Part shown: piece by piece, positions 12,562 through 33,191 of the stretch
How the letters are laid out: every line of letters starts with the position of its first letter
How positions within the stretch are numbered: the stretch's first letter is position 1
DNA from: Omphiscola glabra
Taxonomy: Eukaryota > Mollusca > Gastropoda > Lymnaeidae
Assembly (NCBI GenBank): GCA_964017045.1
Contig: OZ024795.1
Span: 50,392,850 to 50,456,849 of the forward strand
Reading direction: 5' to 3'
DNA: 64,000 bases
The notes under the pieces: model-generated
Told to the model about the DNA's origin: nothing
What the model saw: only the letters and a program-made list of their open reading frames with translations
Database searches by the model: none
Translations under genes and position numbers: made by a program

Positions 12562-13900
12562 GATGGAAAATAATTCAATATATTATTTTAATAATTTTAA
12601 TTTTAACAAATTTACACCCTGGAAATAAATTCATATTAATTTTTTTTAATTATCTCAATTTATTGGCATATTGAAGTCAAAATAATAATATTCCACCATG
12701 TTCGTTCACTTTTGCAAGTAATGCAATGCGCTTACTTGATATTTAGGCCTATAACTATAAATTATAAATACTATGATTTTGTGCCATTTTATGGAAATAA
12801 CCCAGAAAAACTAACAACGCCAAAGTTTGCACATTTTTAGTAGACCAGAGAAGTCAAGTAGTTAATAATAATAGTAGTTAGTCACTATTGTTAAATTTAT
12901 AAATTAAAGGATAAATAAGAAGTAGGGCTAATACAAATACGACATTTGACCTACAAAAACTATTCAATTTTACACTGCAACATTGAAATTAATCTTAACT
13001 TAATTTTAGAAAGTTATAGGGCTAAATAAATAAGAAGGAATCAGACATTAAAATAATAATCACTAATAAAAAAAATTGCAAGGAAATCTCAATAAAACAT
13101 CAATAAAAGTATTGCCATTGGCTAATTTCACGACCATCATCTTAAAATAAAATGCAAAATTTCAAGCATAATTGTTTATCCTTGAGCCATGGGAAATAGT
13201 GAAAAATGCTAAATAATCAATGTATTAACGCCACAGCCCACGACCATATAATGTATTTTAAATCAGAAACTCTGTTACCTCAGTCAATCTGTTACTTATT
13301 TTACTGAATGATTTAAATGTGTTTTCTTTCATATTTTTTAAAGGAATATAATATATATTTATTTTACATTTATGTCCTTTAAATTTAAAATAAATATATA
13401 TTTTTAAATAGGCGTTACTTAACGGACTAAATTGGTTATACTTATACTCTAATTTATTAATAAAATTATATAGTAGTTTTTTTTTTATTTATTTGTTCGC
13501 TTCACAAAATTGAACAATTGAAAATATTAATTTTAGCCTTTCTCCTTAATAATTGGGTGCCGGTATCTAAAAATAGCACTTTTGATCACGTTATTGGTGT
13601 CTGAAGAATCATTTAGGAGTAACGCTATTTTGTTAAATAGTACAAATTTTTCTTGATCGATCTTAATTATTTATAAGAAATTTATAATGGGTTATTAATA
13701 ATATTAAATAGCAATTTGGAAAAAATATTTTTTCCAGGGCAAATAATATAGGTCATAACATTAGAAAGGTCACAATGGAATGCCGTCTGCAATCGCAGAG
13801 GTCGAGACAACACGCGGCATGATTAATGCTGCAATGCATTGTGGGAAACGAAGTTGGATCATGTAAACACAGGTACAGGGTATGTTGTTTTCTACTCTGA

Positions 13901-22823
<8,923 letters not shown>

Positions 22824-23307
22824 ATGGGGAATTTCTTATTGAATGGTTTTATCAGTTTTCTTCCTGGGCAATGTGACACACATGACTGGTCCTAGGTGTA
22901 TTTAAATGTAGATATCTCTGCATACAATGGTCCTACTGCATGAACCAAGGATTGCTTCTATTGGATTCCGCCTGAAAATGTCACATATATCAACAGACTA
23001 ATAATACAGATTCTGTTTGTCTCCCTCTTAACTTTCCTACTAGGTCAGCGGTTGTTAGCATGCCATTAGTTCATGAACCACCTATGATTTTTTTTTGTTG
23101 TTGAAATGTTCACATAAGATAATCTCATGTAAGTTCAAAATTCAAACATTTGGTTTTGGATTTATATTTTTTATAATCTGAATATGCCTTAAAAGTGAAA
23201 GTTATCCAACTGCTGTTATGATGGGACACTGTGTAGTCTATTGGACTTCTAAAAAGTTTTCTTTGAATCACCGGTGATCTTTATAATGAGAACACTTACT
23301 AAATAAA
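22824..23307 (+). promoter_or_regulatory. FOXK 3' UTR with first poly(A) signal
   Basis: The first clear AATAAA after the FOXK stop is at 23302-23307, which would give a 3' UTR of about 500 nt. Further AATAAA words (for example near 24958 and 25590) would allow longer isoforms. Confidence 0.5.
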
Positions 23308-24282
23308 GAGCATTTGTAAATCTAGTTTTCCTTCCATCAGTTAGTTTTTGTGTGTATATTTCACAACCCATTTTACTTTTATTAGCTTTTCAACAAGTGT
23401 AGAGATATATGGTAAAAAAAATTTTAAGAAATAAAAACAAAATTGGATTAGTTAAATCATTAAACACCTATTACCATCATTCAGTATTAAAAGTTGGTAA
23501 ACATCTTGAAAAATCTCACCCTAATTTAGCATCCACTTTACCAAAAATTGTAATTTAGAATTCTAATTCTTAGTGAAAACTTAATAGGTCCCTCCAACGG
23601 AACTTTCTTCTTTCACTTTTTAAATAGGTACATATACAGTAATACTAGTAAAAGCAATTAAACTGTACATATGTCATATACAAGCACATAGGCAGACAAA
23701 CCAACATGTGTGGTGGGAAAGAGTCCTCAACTGTTTTAATTGAATTTTAAAAAATTTTAGGGGCAGAAAATCAAATAATTCCATTATTCTAATCATTAGT
23801 TAAAGGTTAAAGTGTTGTTTTTTTTTTTTGTGTGGATCAAAACGGTGAAGTTCCATTGAACCATATCATAGAGAAGATGTTAATTTTTACCGATTTTCCC
23901 AGTTTAGATAATTATCGCCATGAAAGCGAAAAGCTAGATAGGGTAGCTTATGTAAGAAATTGAGATAATTTGTTTAATTTTTTTTTTAATTTGTCATGGT
24001 ACCCTAACAACCCTAATCTGTTTATGGGGGAATAAAATTAAAGTTTATAAAGATACCCAGTGACTTAGACTTTTTTTTAGCTTGATTAGTTTTTTCAAAA
24101 ACTTAATTATTCAATTCTGAAATGTTGTGGTCAGCATCTTCAAGGATATCTTTATGAAAAAATTAAGAAATACAGGCAATCTTAAAGCATGACGTCAACA
24201 GAGCAAAAGTTACATTTGAACTAATTTTGAAAAACCTGGGGAGCTAAGAGGTTAATTTAGTAACAGCCTCAAACAGTATTCC

Positions 24283-24364
24283 GTCATTCTTTTATACCTT
24301 ACATTTCTAATGGTTATCTGTCTGTCATTCTTTTATACCTTACTTTTCTAATGGTTATCTGTCT
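24283..24364. repeat. 41-bp tandem duplication
   Basis: Two adjacent 41-bp units (24283-24323, 24324-24364) differing at one base. Confidence 0.85.
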
Positions 24365-25355
24365 CAGAGTAGGTAGAAGGGTGGATTTCAATGATGTGGA
24401 CAGGTTTTGTTCATAGGCAGCTGTAACAATATTAATGAATTGATTAATGGTATTTAAAATATATGTAGATTACGAAAAAATTATGTCACTAACATTTTCT
24501 ATGAGCTGCTTAGTGGACTTGAAGGAACTTTTGAAGATTTTTGGTGAATTTGTCTTTCCCCCAAGTAAATAAATTTGTGAAATATCTTTTTATTTAGCTC
24601 TCTGTAACTATAGTTTCACAAGGCAGAACCCCCATAAGCGCATACAAATATATGTTTACTTTGCCATTTAATGTGACAGCAAGGATTTAAATATAACAGC
24701 ATACATGATTTTTTTTATTTGTAGGTGTTATATTCAGGTTAAAACCTAAAGAGCATTTTTTTTGACCCACCCCCCAATCTTTGTTGCTGTATTATTATTC
24801 TTTTTGTTAAATAAAATAATTTGATTATTTTGAACTAGAAACAAGTGCTCAAATTTGCTGTTAATTGTTCAATTTATTTTCACCTTTTAATGTCATAATT
24901 TAGCCAGCACAAACTGCCTTTAGATTATTTTAAGTTGTTTGCTAAACAAAAACCAAATAAAAGTGTTAATGGTGGCAATACTTTCTTTTGAGATTTGGCT
25001 TATGTTTTTGGTGTAATCTAACACTTAACTGGAAGCTTATATTGAGTGTTCCCAAAGTTATTTGAACTGATAACATAGACAGACTGCTTGTTCCCGGAGT
25101 TATAAGAAGTTTCAATTGTTTATAGCGTGATGGCAGCTGTGGAATTGATTTTTTTTTTTTTTTTTATATGTATTTAAGAACTGAATAAATGTTAAATGCA
25201 TAATTAGTTCACTTTGGCTTTAAAAAAAAAACATTGACATCCGATAGGTTTAACTTACCTTTTGAACTCATAACTGTCACATTTTAAAATATAAGACTTG
25301 ACTATATAGAATGTTAAATCCTGTTGTGGTAACCACTTGAGGGACTTACTTCTAC

Positions 25356-25400
25356 TTTTCATTCTCTTTATCATCCAGTCTTATTTCCTTTAAATGGGAG
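25356..25400 (+). repeat. 45-bp exact repeat, copy 1
   Basis: This 45-bp segment recurs identically at 26556-26600, exactly 1200 bp downstream and in the same orientation; the flanks do not match. Confidence 0.9.
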
Positions 25401-26555
25401 TTAGTAGGTTTAAATGATAATTAAGTGGAAATACTTGTAAAACAAAACGTGACTTGTACACAAGTTAGATATTATGTAGCGTACAGTTCAATTTTATAAA
25501 CATATGGCATGTGTTTCAGGAAAAAACTGTCCAACTATTTCTTTATGGTAATGTGATATTATTTTTCAAGTGTTATTTTATTTTAGAATTTAAATAAAAA
25601 TTAACTGAAAGAAATTTTTTTTTTCATTTTCATCCTCATACTTGACACAATTCAAACATGTTGATCAGCCATTCTGTAGGTTAACATGAACCAGATTTTT
25701 GTAACCGTTGTTGTACAGGTAGCTATTGCTAAAAGACGTGGCACAGACACATCAAATCAGGATAACCTGTTCACTTGGGTATCACTCTTAACAGAACTCC
25801 CCTGGACTGTTACACATTGGATTTACATTAAAAGGCTATTTCTTGAACAATAATAAAACAGTAAAGGAAAACTTCTAATATTTTATAAAGGTTCCCATGA
25901 AATATTTATAACTAAATATTTATTCTCCACTCCTGCCATCTTCATATAGTTATATGTTTTCAAAGAACACAAATGTATGATATCAAATTCACCATTATTT
26001 GAATGTCTTAGAAATTCTTTTGATTTTTTGGAGGGTATGTAAGTCAATATTCTATGTAATTTTAACAAGATTTCAACTCATCAGTACATATTTATTTATG
26101 ATGATTAAAAACCAACATGATCTTGTCATAAATGGCGAAGAAGAGCATGAATCAGTTGAACTAGTTAAGTGGCTGCATTAAACCCAAGACAGTTGAGTCA
26201 ATGCTTCCAGGGTGAGGCTATTGTTTTATGAACCAGTTTTTATGTTTGTAAGTTTTCATCTCAGGCGCTGCTCCCAAGACCATCATCCTGCATTAGAGAT
26301 ATAGTCACAACTTCTCCCATTTCTGCTGAGTCTGCCATTGCTGGGCATGAAACAAAGGTAGACAGCTGTTGGATTCTAAACAGACCCTGTGTGTTTCCAT
26401 CATTTCATGCCAGTGGTTCAGTGTGATATTTTAGTTATGGCATGTTGAATGGTTTGTTCAATGTTAACTTGTGGGACTTGAAGGTGCTGAATGGAATTCT
26501 TTGAAGTTGAGCGCCATTTATTTAAAGGCTTGTTCATATTATTTTGTGTGTGGTA

Positions 26556-26600
26556 TTTTCATTCTCTTTATCATCCAGTCTTATTTCCTTTAAATGGGAG
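26556..26600 (+). repeat. 45-bp exact repeat, copy 2
   Basis: Identical to 25356-25400, including the TTATTTCCTTTAAATGGGAG end. The surrounding sequence differs immediately on both sides. Confidence 0.9.
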
Positions 26601-29600
26601 TATTTTATTTGTAAGTTTGTACAAATTTGTTGCATTTTTTTTTCTAATGTGTACAATTTTAAGATGCATTTTTAAAAAAAACTTTTGATCTTTGTTTGAA
26701 CACTAATTGCTTCTATTTCAGATGTTTGAAATGTGATGTGACAGACATTGTAGTATTGTAATCAGTGGATAATATTCTGGATTGTACATTTGTGTATTTC
26801 TCTCTTTAAGTTGTTGTTACATTTGTTGTGCGTATTTCATTGTTAGGTAGTTTAATTAAAGTTATTTAACACCTTATGGACTAGTTTGAGCGTGTGAATC
26901 AGTTAGCTCACCATTGGGCAGAGCACTGCATATTTTTCCCATCCTTGAAAAAACTGCACTGTCAAAAATAAAGCATTTAACTCCAACCTGTTTCAAATGG
27001 CAGTGTAGCAATTGTTTCAAGATCTTTATTTTTTCTGCATGTCGGACATAAATATGGTTTTAATTTAATTTTTTATTTTTAAACTTGATATTGAATTGAT
27101 AAGAATAGTTTGAGTCCTTGCTGAATGTTTGTTTGATCAAAAAAGTGCATTAAGGCTGGATTTCTGCATTTTTAAGAGCACCCCAAGCAAAAAATTCACA
27201 ATATGACTGGACCAGACATTCTCAATTCAATGTCTGAATCAAAAGAAAAAAATTTAAAATATATAATTCATCTTTTGCCTTGAAATAGAACTTGAGACTT
27301 ATATGAAATCATTAAATAACAGAAGAAGCTCAAATGGAAGGATACTTGATCACAGTGGTGTGCAGATGATGAATTGAGTACTACTTGTAAAATCATGTTT
27401 TAGGTTTGGAAAGTTGTTAAATGCTGACCCTTGAAATAATGCATGTGAAAATATTCCCTTTTCAGGTCACTAGTAATTTAAATGATCCTTATCTTTCTTG
27501 CTATGTGTCAGGTTGTTTTTTTTTCTGTCTTAATTTTTGTATTTTAAAGAAGAATGTGTACATTATCTGATTATATTAAAAGTTATTATATAACTTGAGC
27601 ACTTTGAGAAAAATCTTGTAACTTGTTTTCCTTTAAACTTATAAGTTTCCAGGCACATCCGTTTGATTTTACTCCCAGGTGAAAAAATTATTTGGTTATA
27701 TTTAGGGTGGTTGAAATCTCTTGTTAATTGAGGAGAAAATTACAAATGAGGATGCTCTTTAAAATTAAGGTTTTCATGTTTTGATTCAAAGTCAAATTCT
27801 TTATACAGAAAACTGACATATGAGCAAAGGTACTTTGTTGATGCATGTGAATACTTGTATACCAATGTTGTGTATTCACTAGCGACATTTATGCCATGCT
27901 TATTCCTGTCAACATCATTTCCCTTTAAAAAAGCCATTTAAATGATTTTGGGCAAAATGGATATTATTAGAAATGGATGGCAAAGCTCTGAGTAACTAAA
28001 ATGAAATTTGAAATGATTCAATTATCTATCCATTTAATTTTTCAAGTTATCTTTTTTTTTTTATCACTGGGTGTGATTAGTTTTAGCAATCTAACTTTCA
28101 TCAATTTTTTTATAAAGTTTACCTAGGGCATGGATAAATTAAAAAAACCTGGCATAAATTGAATGTTGTTAAGAAATGTGTTAATCATGAAATGTCATGC
28201 CAGCCTGGGTGTGGTTGTTTTATTATTTACTGTATATATTTCAATAACATTAAACTAACAGTATATAAAGGAAATCATGTTTGCGAACACATTACAAACT
28301 GACCTTTAAGTGGTGCAATTATATTAAAGCCAATGGTGGGGGAAATATTTCACAATTTTCCTTAATTTAAAAAATAAAATGTTTGCCAATTTTCAAACAG
28401 TTATGGCAATAAATGATTTTAAAAAACAAATTCACCAAAATCATGATTAGTCTAATGTGTAAACTTTGTACCGAGAATATTATTTGACCATAATTGTCAT
28501 TCTACTTCACTTTCTAGATTCCATAAGCTGTGTTTAAAAATGTACATAGCAGCACCTTTTGAGTATGTGACATAGTTCAGTGTGATGATCTGGTAGAGTT
28601 TTCATTGGCTTCCTCAATTCTTCTTGTACATTTTTTTTTTTACTCAATAGGCCTATTCATTAATAAAATTCATTAACCATTGCTAGAGTCCAAGTTGTAA
28701 CGACCCTGGAAGGAGTTGCTGTCACACAGTGTTCATGTCTATGGTTCATCATGAAGAGATGAGCTGTTTTCACGCGTTTAACGCAGTGATGTTTTTTGTA
28801 CATAATACACTTGTATGTTTAATTTTAATAATGTGTCTTGATCTAGTTGGTTTTTTGTGTGCGTTTGGTTACTTGATAGTTTGACTGCAGATACAAAAAC
28901 CTAACCATTTAAGCAAAATTAGTTAAATCTTAACACATAAATTTTTTATTTTTTTTTTTAAATGCATTATTACTTTTTTTTAATTTATCGTTTTTTCAAA
29001 TTACTAAATGAGACCCTTCCTATACAAAGAGTACACAATTTAATTGTAACAAAATTATATTTATTAAATTAAAGCATTCAAATTCTGCTATATTAAATTT
29101 CACATTCAAGAAAATTTTGTAGTCAATACCAGTGTATGTACATTTATTTATGAAACAAAGACAAATATCTTCATTAATTAATGACATAATTTTTAAATTT
29201 TACCAAATTTGAAAATAGCACTCAGAACAATAGTACAAACCTCCAAAATAAGTTTATCAAATTTTATTTAAATTGAACAAAGTTTTCTTTATTAATATTA
29301 ATAAGTATAGATTCAGATGTAAGTAAGTAAGTAATATTAGTTTAATTTTAATTCTAATAATATGACTGCATGGTAATGTTATTACGGTGTAGATTCAGGT
29401 AATTAATAGACAGATTTAATAATAGAGTTCATATGTAAATTGAATTATAATGGACTCCAAGTGCGACAAGATATTATAAAGTTGAGTTCTTTATTAAAAT
29501 GTTGGCATAGGAATACATTTATTTAATACAAAAAAATGTTGACCTCATTCAGAACGGGTAAGTCCCCGAAGCTTGTGATTGATAAATTTAAACAATGTTG

Positions 29601-30019
29601 CTAGACTAAGTTGTGCTCTGAATCTCGAGGACTAGCAGAAAAAGAGATAAATTGGATTAAAGTTATCAAAAGGGATAAACACCACAACAAGATGTAAAAA
29701 AATAATTTTAAGGAAAAAAAACTTGGAAGTGGTAACAGCTGCAAAAATCATTTTTTGTTTTTTTTTATATAGGTTCCTTTGACAGGGCAATAAATGAAAT
29801 TGGCAATCTTATTTACCCCAGTCATCAGTTACCAGATGTCTTATGCTACATGTTAGCCATCCAGATTTTTTAAGTAGAGACAACTTTGTAGAGATGTGCA
29901 CATTTTTCTCCAGCATATGTTCGCAAAGATACATAATGATGGAAAATAATAAAAGCCCTCCACCTGAAGGCATGTAGATTAATTAATAATACAAAATATT
30001 TATTAATGCTTTAGGGTGA

Positions 30020-30130
30020 TATATGGTACTAATGATGCTCTCCATAACAAGAAGTGGTAATATATGGTACTAATGATGCTCTCCATAACAAGAAGTGGTA
30101 ATATATGGTACTAATGATGCTCTCCATAAC
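30020..30130. repeat. 41-bp tandem repeat, 2.7 copies
   Basis: Units begin at 30020, 30061 and 30102; the copies are identical and the last is truncated after 29 bp. Confidence 0.9.
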
Positions 30131-30245
30131 GCATCTGGTGCTCAGTTTCTGTTAAATTAATTAATTAATTACACTGTACATAATCATTTCTTTATTACAA
30201 ATGCAAGTAGCCCAACAAACTTATAAAGAAGAAAAAAACAGTAGT

Positions 30246-30310
30246 TACTTAGGGGCAGACCATAAAGTATGTTACCCTTTATTTGACCCCCCCCCCAAAA
30301 AAAAAAAATA
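30246..30310 (+). repeat. End of a dispersed repeat with polyC/polyA tract
   Basis: GGGGCAGACCATAAAGTATG followed by TTTGACC, a C-run and an A-run resembles the reverse complement of 32640-32756 and of 32327-32425. All three contain a GGG(T/C)CGTCCAT-like word and a TA(A)GTATRTYAC-like word, so they appear to be termini of one family. Confidence 0.45.
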
Positions 30311-30501
30311 ACAATTTGTTTTAATATTTAAAATTAAAAAACCAATTAAAATTCAATCTATCTAAAACACACTACATCTTTAAAATCAGACACTTCCAAG
30401 TGACATATTCTTTAAGAATACGCCCAGCACAAGAGACGGTTTAACATCGCTGTCAATTTCAGCTTTTACTTGTATAAATGTATATTATATATATACTAGA
30501 T

Positions 30502-30735
30502 CAGTGGCGTAGCTAGGCGGGTGCGGTCCGCACCGGGTGACACCATCTCAGGGGGTCACAGAAAGTTGAAAACTTGCATATTTACAAAGCACACGCGGCT
30601 GGGTCTAACCGAATATCCTAAAATAAATAATGGATGCAATGTAAATGAAAGTGTTCGGTAACTTTCTTGACAGGAAGCTATATTTATCTAAATTCTAAAG
30701 CTTTTCATTGATACCAAATACGATGTGGTTGGGCG
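30502..30735 (+). mobile_element. hAT-type repeat fragment beginning CAGTGGCGTAGCTAGG
   Basis: The first 16 bases match the start of the neighbouring element at 30736, and the GC-rich sequence that follows (GGTGCGGTCCGCACCGGG) is typical of this widespread invertebrate repeat. Truncated on its right side by the second copy. Confidence 0.6.
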
Positions 30736-31605
30736 CAGTGGCGTAGCTAGGGTTGGTGTCAACCGGTGCGGTAAATTCATGGTGCCCCCCCCCCCCACTT
30801 TTTCCCGACCTTAACGAAGGATTTCTTCTTAAGAAACCAAATTATTAAAGTTCAGGAGGTAAATGCTTTCAGACTGTAACAACGTTAAGTTATAGTTATT
30901 TTTACATTATATTTACTTTATTAAAAATGTCCCTTTCCTGGTCTCCAAAGTTGCATATTATGTCAATCACTTGATCAAAATCAATATCCTTCACCGTATC
31001 ACTTTCAATTGATAGAACAGCCAGATCAGAAAGCCTTGACTGTCCCATGGTGGATCGTAAATAGTTCTTGATAAGCCTTAGTTTAGAAAAGCTCCACTCA
31101 AATTAAGCCACAGTCATACAGATTGTAAGAAACAATTGAAGGCTTAGCGAGAGTATTGCAAGAGATTCTAGGAAGTCCCATTCAGCTATGAATTTCAAAA
31201 CATAAAATACTGACCATTCCAGACTTTGTGAAATTCAATATGTGACATTCAATATTGAAATATGTGATTTCTAAGCCTTGGCATTTCTTTTAAAAGTTTA
31301 TCCTCTGATAACTCATCATGGAAAGAGGTTAATTTTGGAACGGACACCACTAACTCCTATTCACTTGCTAATAGTAGACGCTTGTGTTGAACAGCCCCAA
31401 ACATATCTGCTACTTCCTTGATCGCTAATGATCTGATCCGGGGTTCAAAATGAAAGCGATCAATACACTCCTGCATCTTCACACGGTTTTCTTCTCGCAG
31501 AGAGAGCAGGCATCTATTTATAGTTCTTCTGTCATTCTCTTCTTAAATCTTAACCTTTTCTCTACCGAAATTCTATACTGGTCTTATTTTAAACGTGCCT
31601 TTTCA
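30736..31605 (-). pseudogene. Decayed hAT transposase (C-terminal dimerisation region)
   Basis: The minus strand reads EWSFSKLRLIKNYLRSTMG, then SRLSDLAVLSIESDTVKDI and DFDQVIDIL (about 30930-31110), the hAT C-terminal dimerisation (hATC) motif. Just before it an in-frame stop replaces the usual SAER start. Upstream, SLAILSLSLQLFLTICMTVA and further hAT-like pieces continue to about 31500. The element end CAGTGGCGTAGCTAGG lies at 30736, downstream of the coding strand, with a C-run next to it. The 5' part is lost, so it is inactive. Confidence 0.75.
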
Positions 31606-31607
31606 AT

Positions 31608-31809
31608 AGCATGTTCCACCAAGTGACAGCATGTTCCACCAAGTGACAGCATGTTCCACCAAGTGACAGCATGTTCCATCAAGTGACAGCATGTTCCACC
31701 AAGTGACAGCATGTTCCACCAAGTGACAGCATGTTCCACCAAGTGACAGCATGTTCCACCAAGTGACAGCATGTTCCACCAAGTGACAGCATGTTCCACC
31801 AAGTGACAG
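31608..31809. repeat. 20-bp minisatellite, about 10 copies
   Basis: Unit AGCATGTTCCACCAAGTGAC repeated about ten times with one visible variant (TCCATC near 31675-31680). Because 20 is not a multiple of 3, three units make 20 codons and two minus-strand frames stay open, giving meaningless WWNMLSLGGTCCH-type repeats. Confidence 0.95.
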
Positions 31810-32326
31810 CGCTTCTCGTATAGCTGACAATTATAGTATAGTTTCTAGATGCTATCATCTTCCCATGGAGTAGCCAGGTGTTGCTTTTTCATAACAATGG
31901 GCATCAGGGACATCATTTGGGTAGGGCAGGTTTTATTTAAATTGCTATTTACTGTGGTGCCTCCAGTAATAAACAACTTAACAAATCGACCAAGTTTTTA
32001 TTTTTGCACCCCCCCCCCTTGGATAAAAAGTATCCAATCAATCAAAACATACCGCACTAGTCATTTGCGACAAACAGAATCCACGGGTGCAGAGAGGCCA
32101 ACTTTTGATTTCTATTGCACTAACAAAGTGTGCTAACATTCTGAGCAGCCATCTGCAGTGTAGCCTACAGTCAGACACATTAAATAATTCTTATATTGTT
32201 AAAAGCCTAAACATTATATGATTATCTACATTCATTTACTCTTTTTTTTAAGTAATGTAATAACTAGTCAATTTTAAAGATTAAAAGTTTAATAGAGAAA
32301 ACATGATTGTTGACGTCAACTAATCT

Positions 32327-32425
32327 AAACCCCTCCCCCCACTCTTGTCAATCACTGTCAAACATTTCCAAACCACCCTCTCCCCTATTTTGTTGACATA
32401 ATTAATGGACGCCCATTAAGCGTAG
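32327..32425 (-). repeat. Second copy of the GGGCGTCCATTAA-type dispersed repeat
   Basis: On the minus strand this reads GGGCGTCCATTAATTATGTC followed by a G-rich stretch and ends near a GACGTCA palindrome. It resembles 32640-32756 and 30246-30310. Confidence 0.4.
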
Positions 32426-32590
32426 TTATCGGGATTTATATTTTGCGCACTATTGAACACATTATTGAACCAAACTTTCTTCCAAACATTTAGAATTATT
32501 TTTAATATACTCTTAATACCGAATTCGCTGATTAGGAAGCAGTCCTTTAGGAACCCGTCCACCAGAGGCATAATATATATATGAGTATGA

Positions 32591-32592
<2 letters not shown>

Positions 32593-32627
<35 letters not shown>
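32593..32627. repeat. (AT)n microsatellite
   Basis: An uninterrupted AT dinucleotide run of about 35 bp. Confidence 0.95.
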
Positions 32628-32629
<2 letters not shown>

Positions 32630-32639
32630 CCTATATGAC

Positions 32640-32756
32640 GTCAAGTATGATTTACCCCTGCCCCACCATGTGTCACTCTTTCGTAGACCCATTCCCTCCC
32701 TTCCATTTTTTTCCCCCGAGCGTGATATACTTATGGCATGGACGACCCCTTAACAA
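32640..32756 (-). repeat. Third copy of the GGGTCGTCCAT-type dispersed repeat
   Basis: On the minus strand it starts AAGGGGTCGTCCATGCCATA, passes AGTATATCACG and a G-rich block, and ends at TTGACGTCATA. Termini of this kind are seen at 30246 and 32327 as well. Confidence 0.5.
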
Positions 32757-33004
32757 ATGTATTTTTTTAATTGAAAGATATTGAATTGTTTTATTTTATT
32801 TCATTTAAATAGGCCTAGTCATCTACCACAGCTTAAACCAATTTTAGCAGGAGAAATTGTGTCTCGTTTAAAGTCTTCTCCCTTCTTACATTTTTAATTT
32901 AATTTTAAAATCTGATCTTGCCAACAAGCATTACCATTAAATTTTATTAATATTTAATATAGGCCTACAGTATCTCTAGTGTAATTTTTTATAGTGAGAA
33001 AGGG

Positions 33005-33037
33005 TGGTTTTTAAAAATGCACTTACCCCCCTTTATA
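33005..33037 (+). repeat. Direct repeat flanking tektin-4 exon 1, left copy
   Basis: TGGTTTTTAAAAATGCACTT and the following ACCCCCCTTTATA recur at 33843-33874 in the same orientation with a 1-bp difference in the A run. The pair brackets the promoter, exon 1 and a retrotransposon scrap. Confidence 0.85.
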
Positions 33038-33089
33038 AGATTAATATTTTGCCGCCACCTACTTCCTTGGAAACGATTGTAAAGTAAAC

Positions 33090-33104
33090 GTTGCCTGTGG
33101 CGAC
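33090..33104 (+). promoter_or_regulatory. RFX X-box upstream of tektin-4
   Basis: GTTGCC-TGT-GGCGAC is a strong X-box match (consensus GTTGCC, short spacer, GGYRAC), 87 bp before the ATG. A forkhead-like GTAAACG touches its left side and a half-site-like CCTTGGAAAC lies 15 bp upstream. Together with the X-box of CFAP52 it indicates ciliogenic control. Confidence 0.75.
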
Positions 33105-33191
33105 TAATCGACAACCGAGAAAGAGATAAGCAGCCTGTCTAACATCAATTTCGATAATATAGGCTGGTGGGCTAGGAACAATTGTGGTAAG

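Larger units (their letters stand above)
23308..33089. other. Long gene-free interval between FOXK and tektin-4
   Basis: No conserved coding exon was found. The left half (to about 29000) is AT-rich and could in part be alternative 3' UTR of FOXK. The right half holds tandem repeats and decayed hAT material, listed separately. ORFs here are short and lack codon structure; the two longest overlapping ones at 31584-31830 are artefacts of a 20-bp minisatellite. Confidence 0.6.

Noticed and set aside
31584..31830. Two repetitive minus-strand ORFs (WWNMLSLGG repeats)
   Set aside because: Pure product of a 20-bp minisatellite, not a repeat protein.
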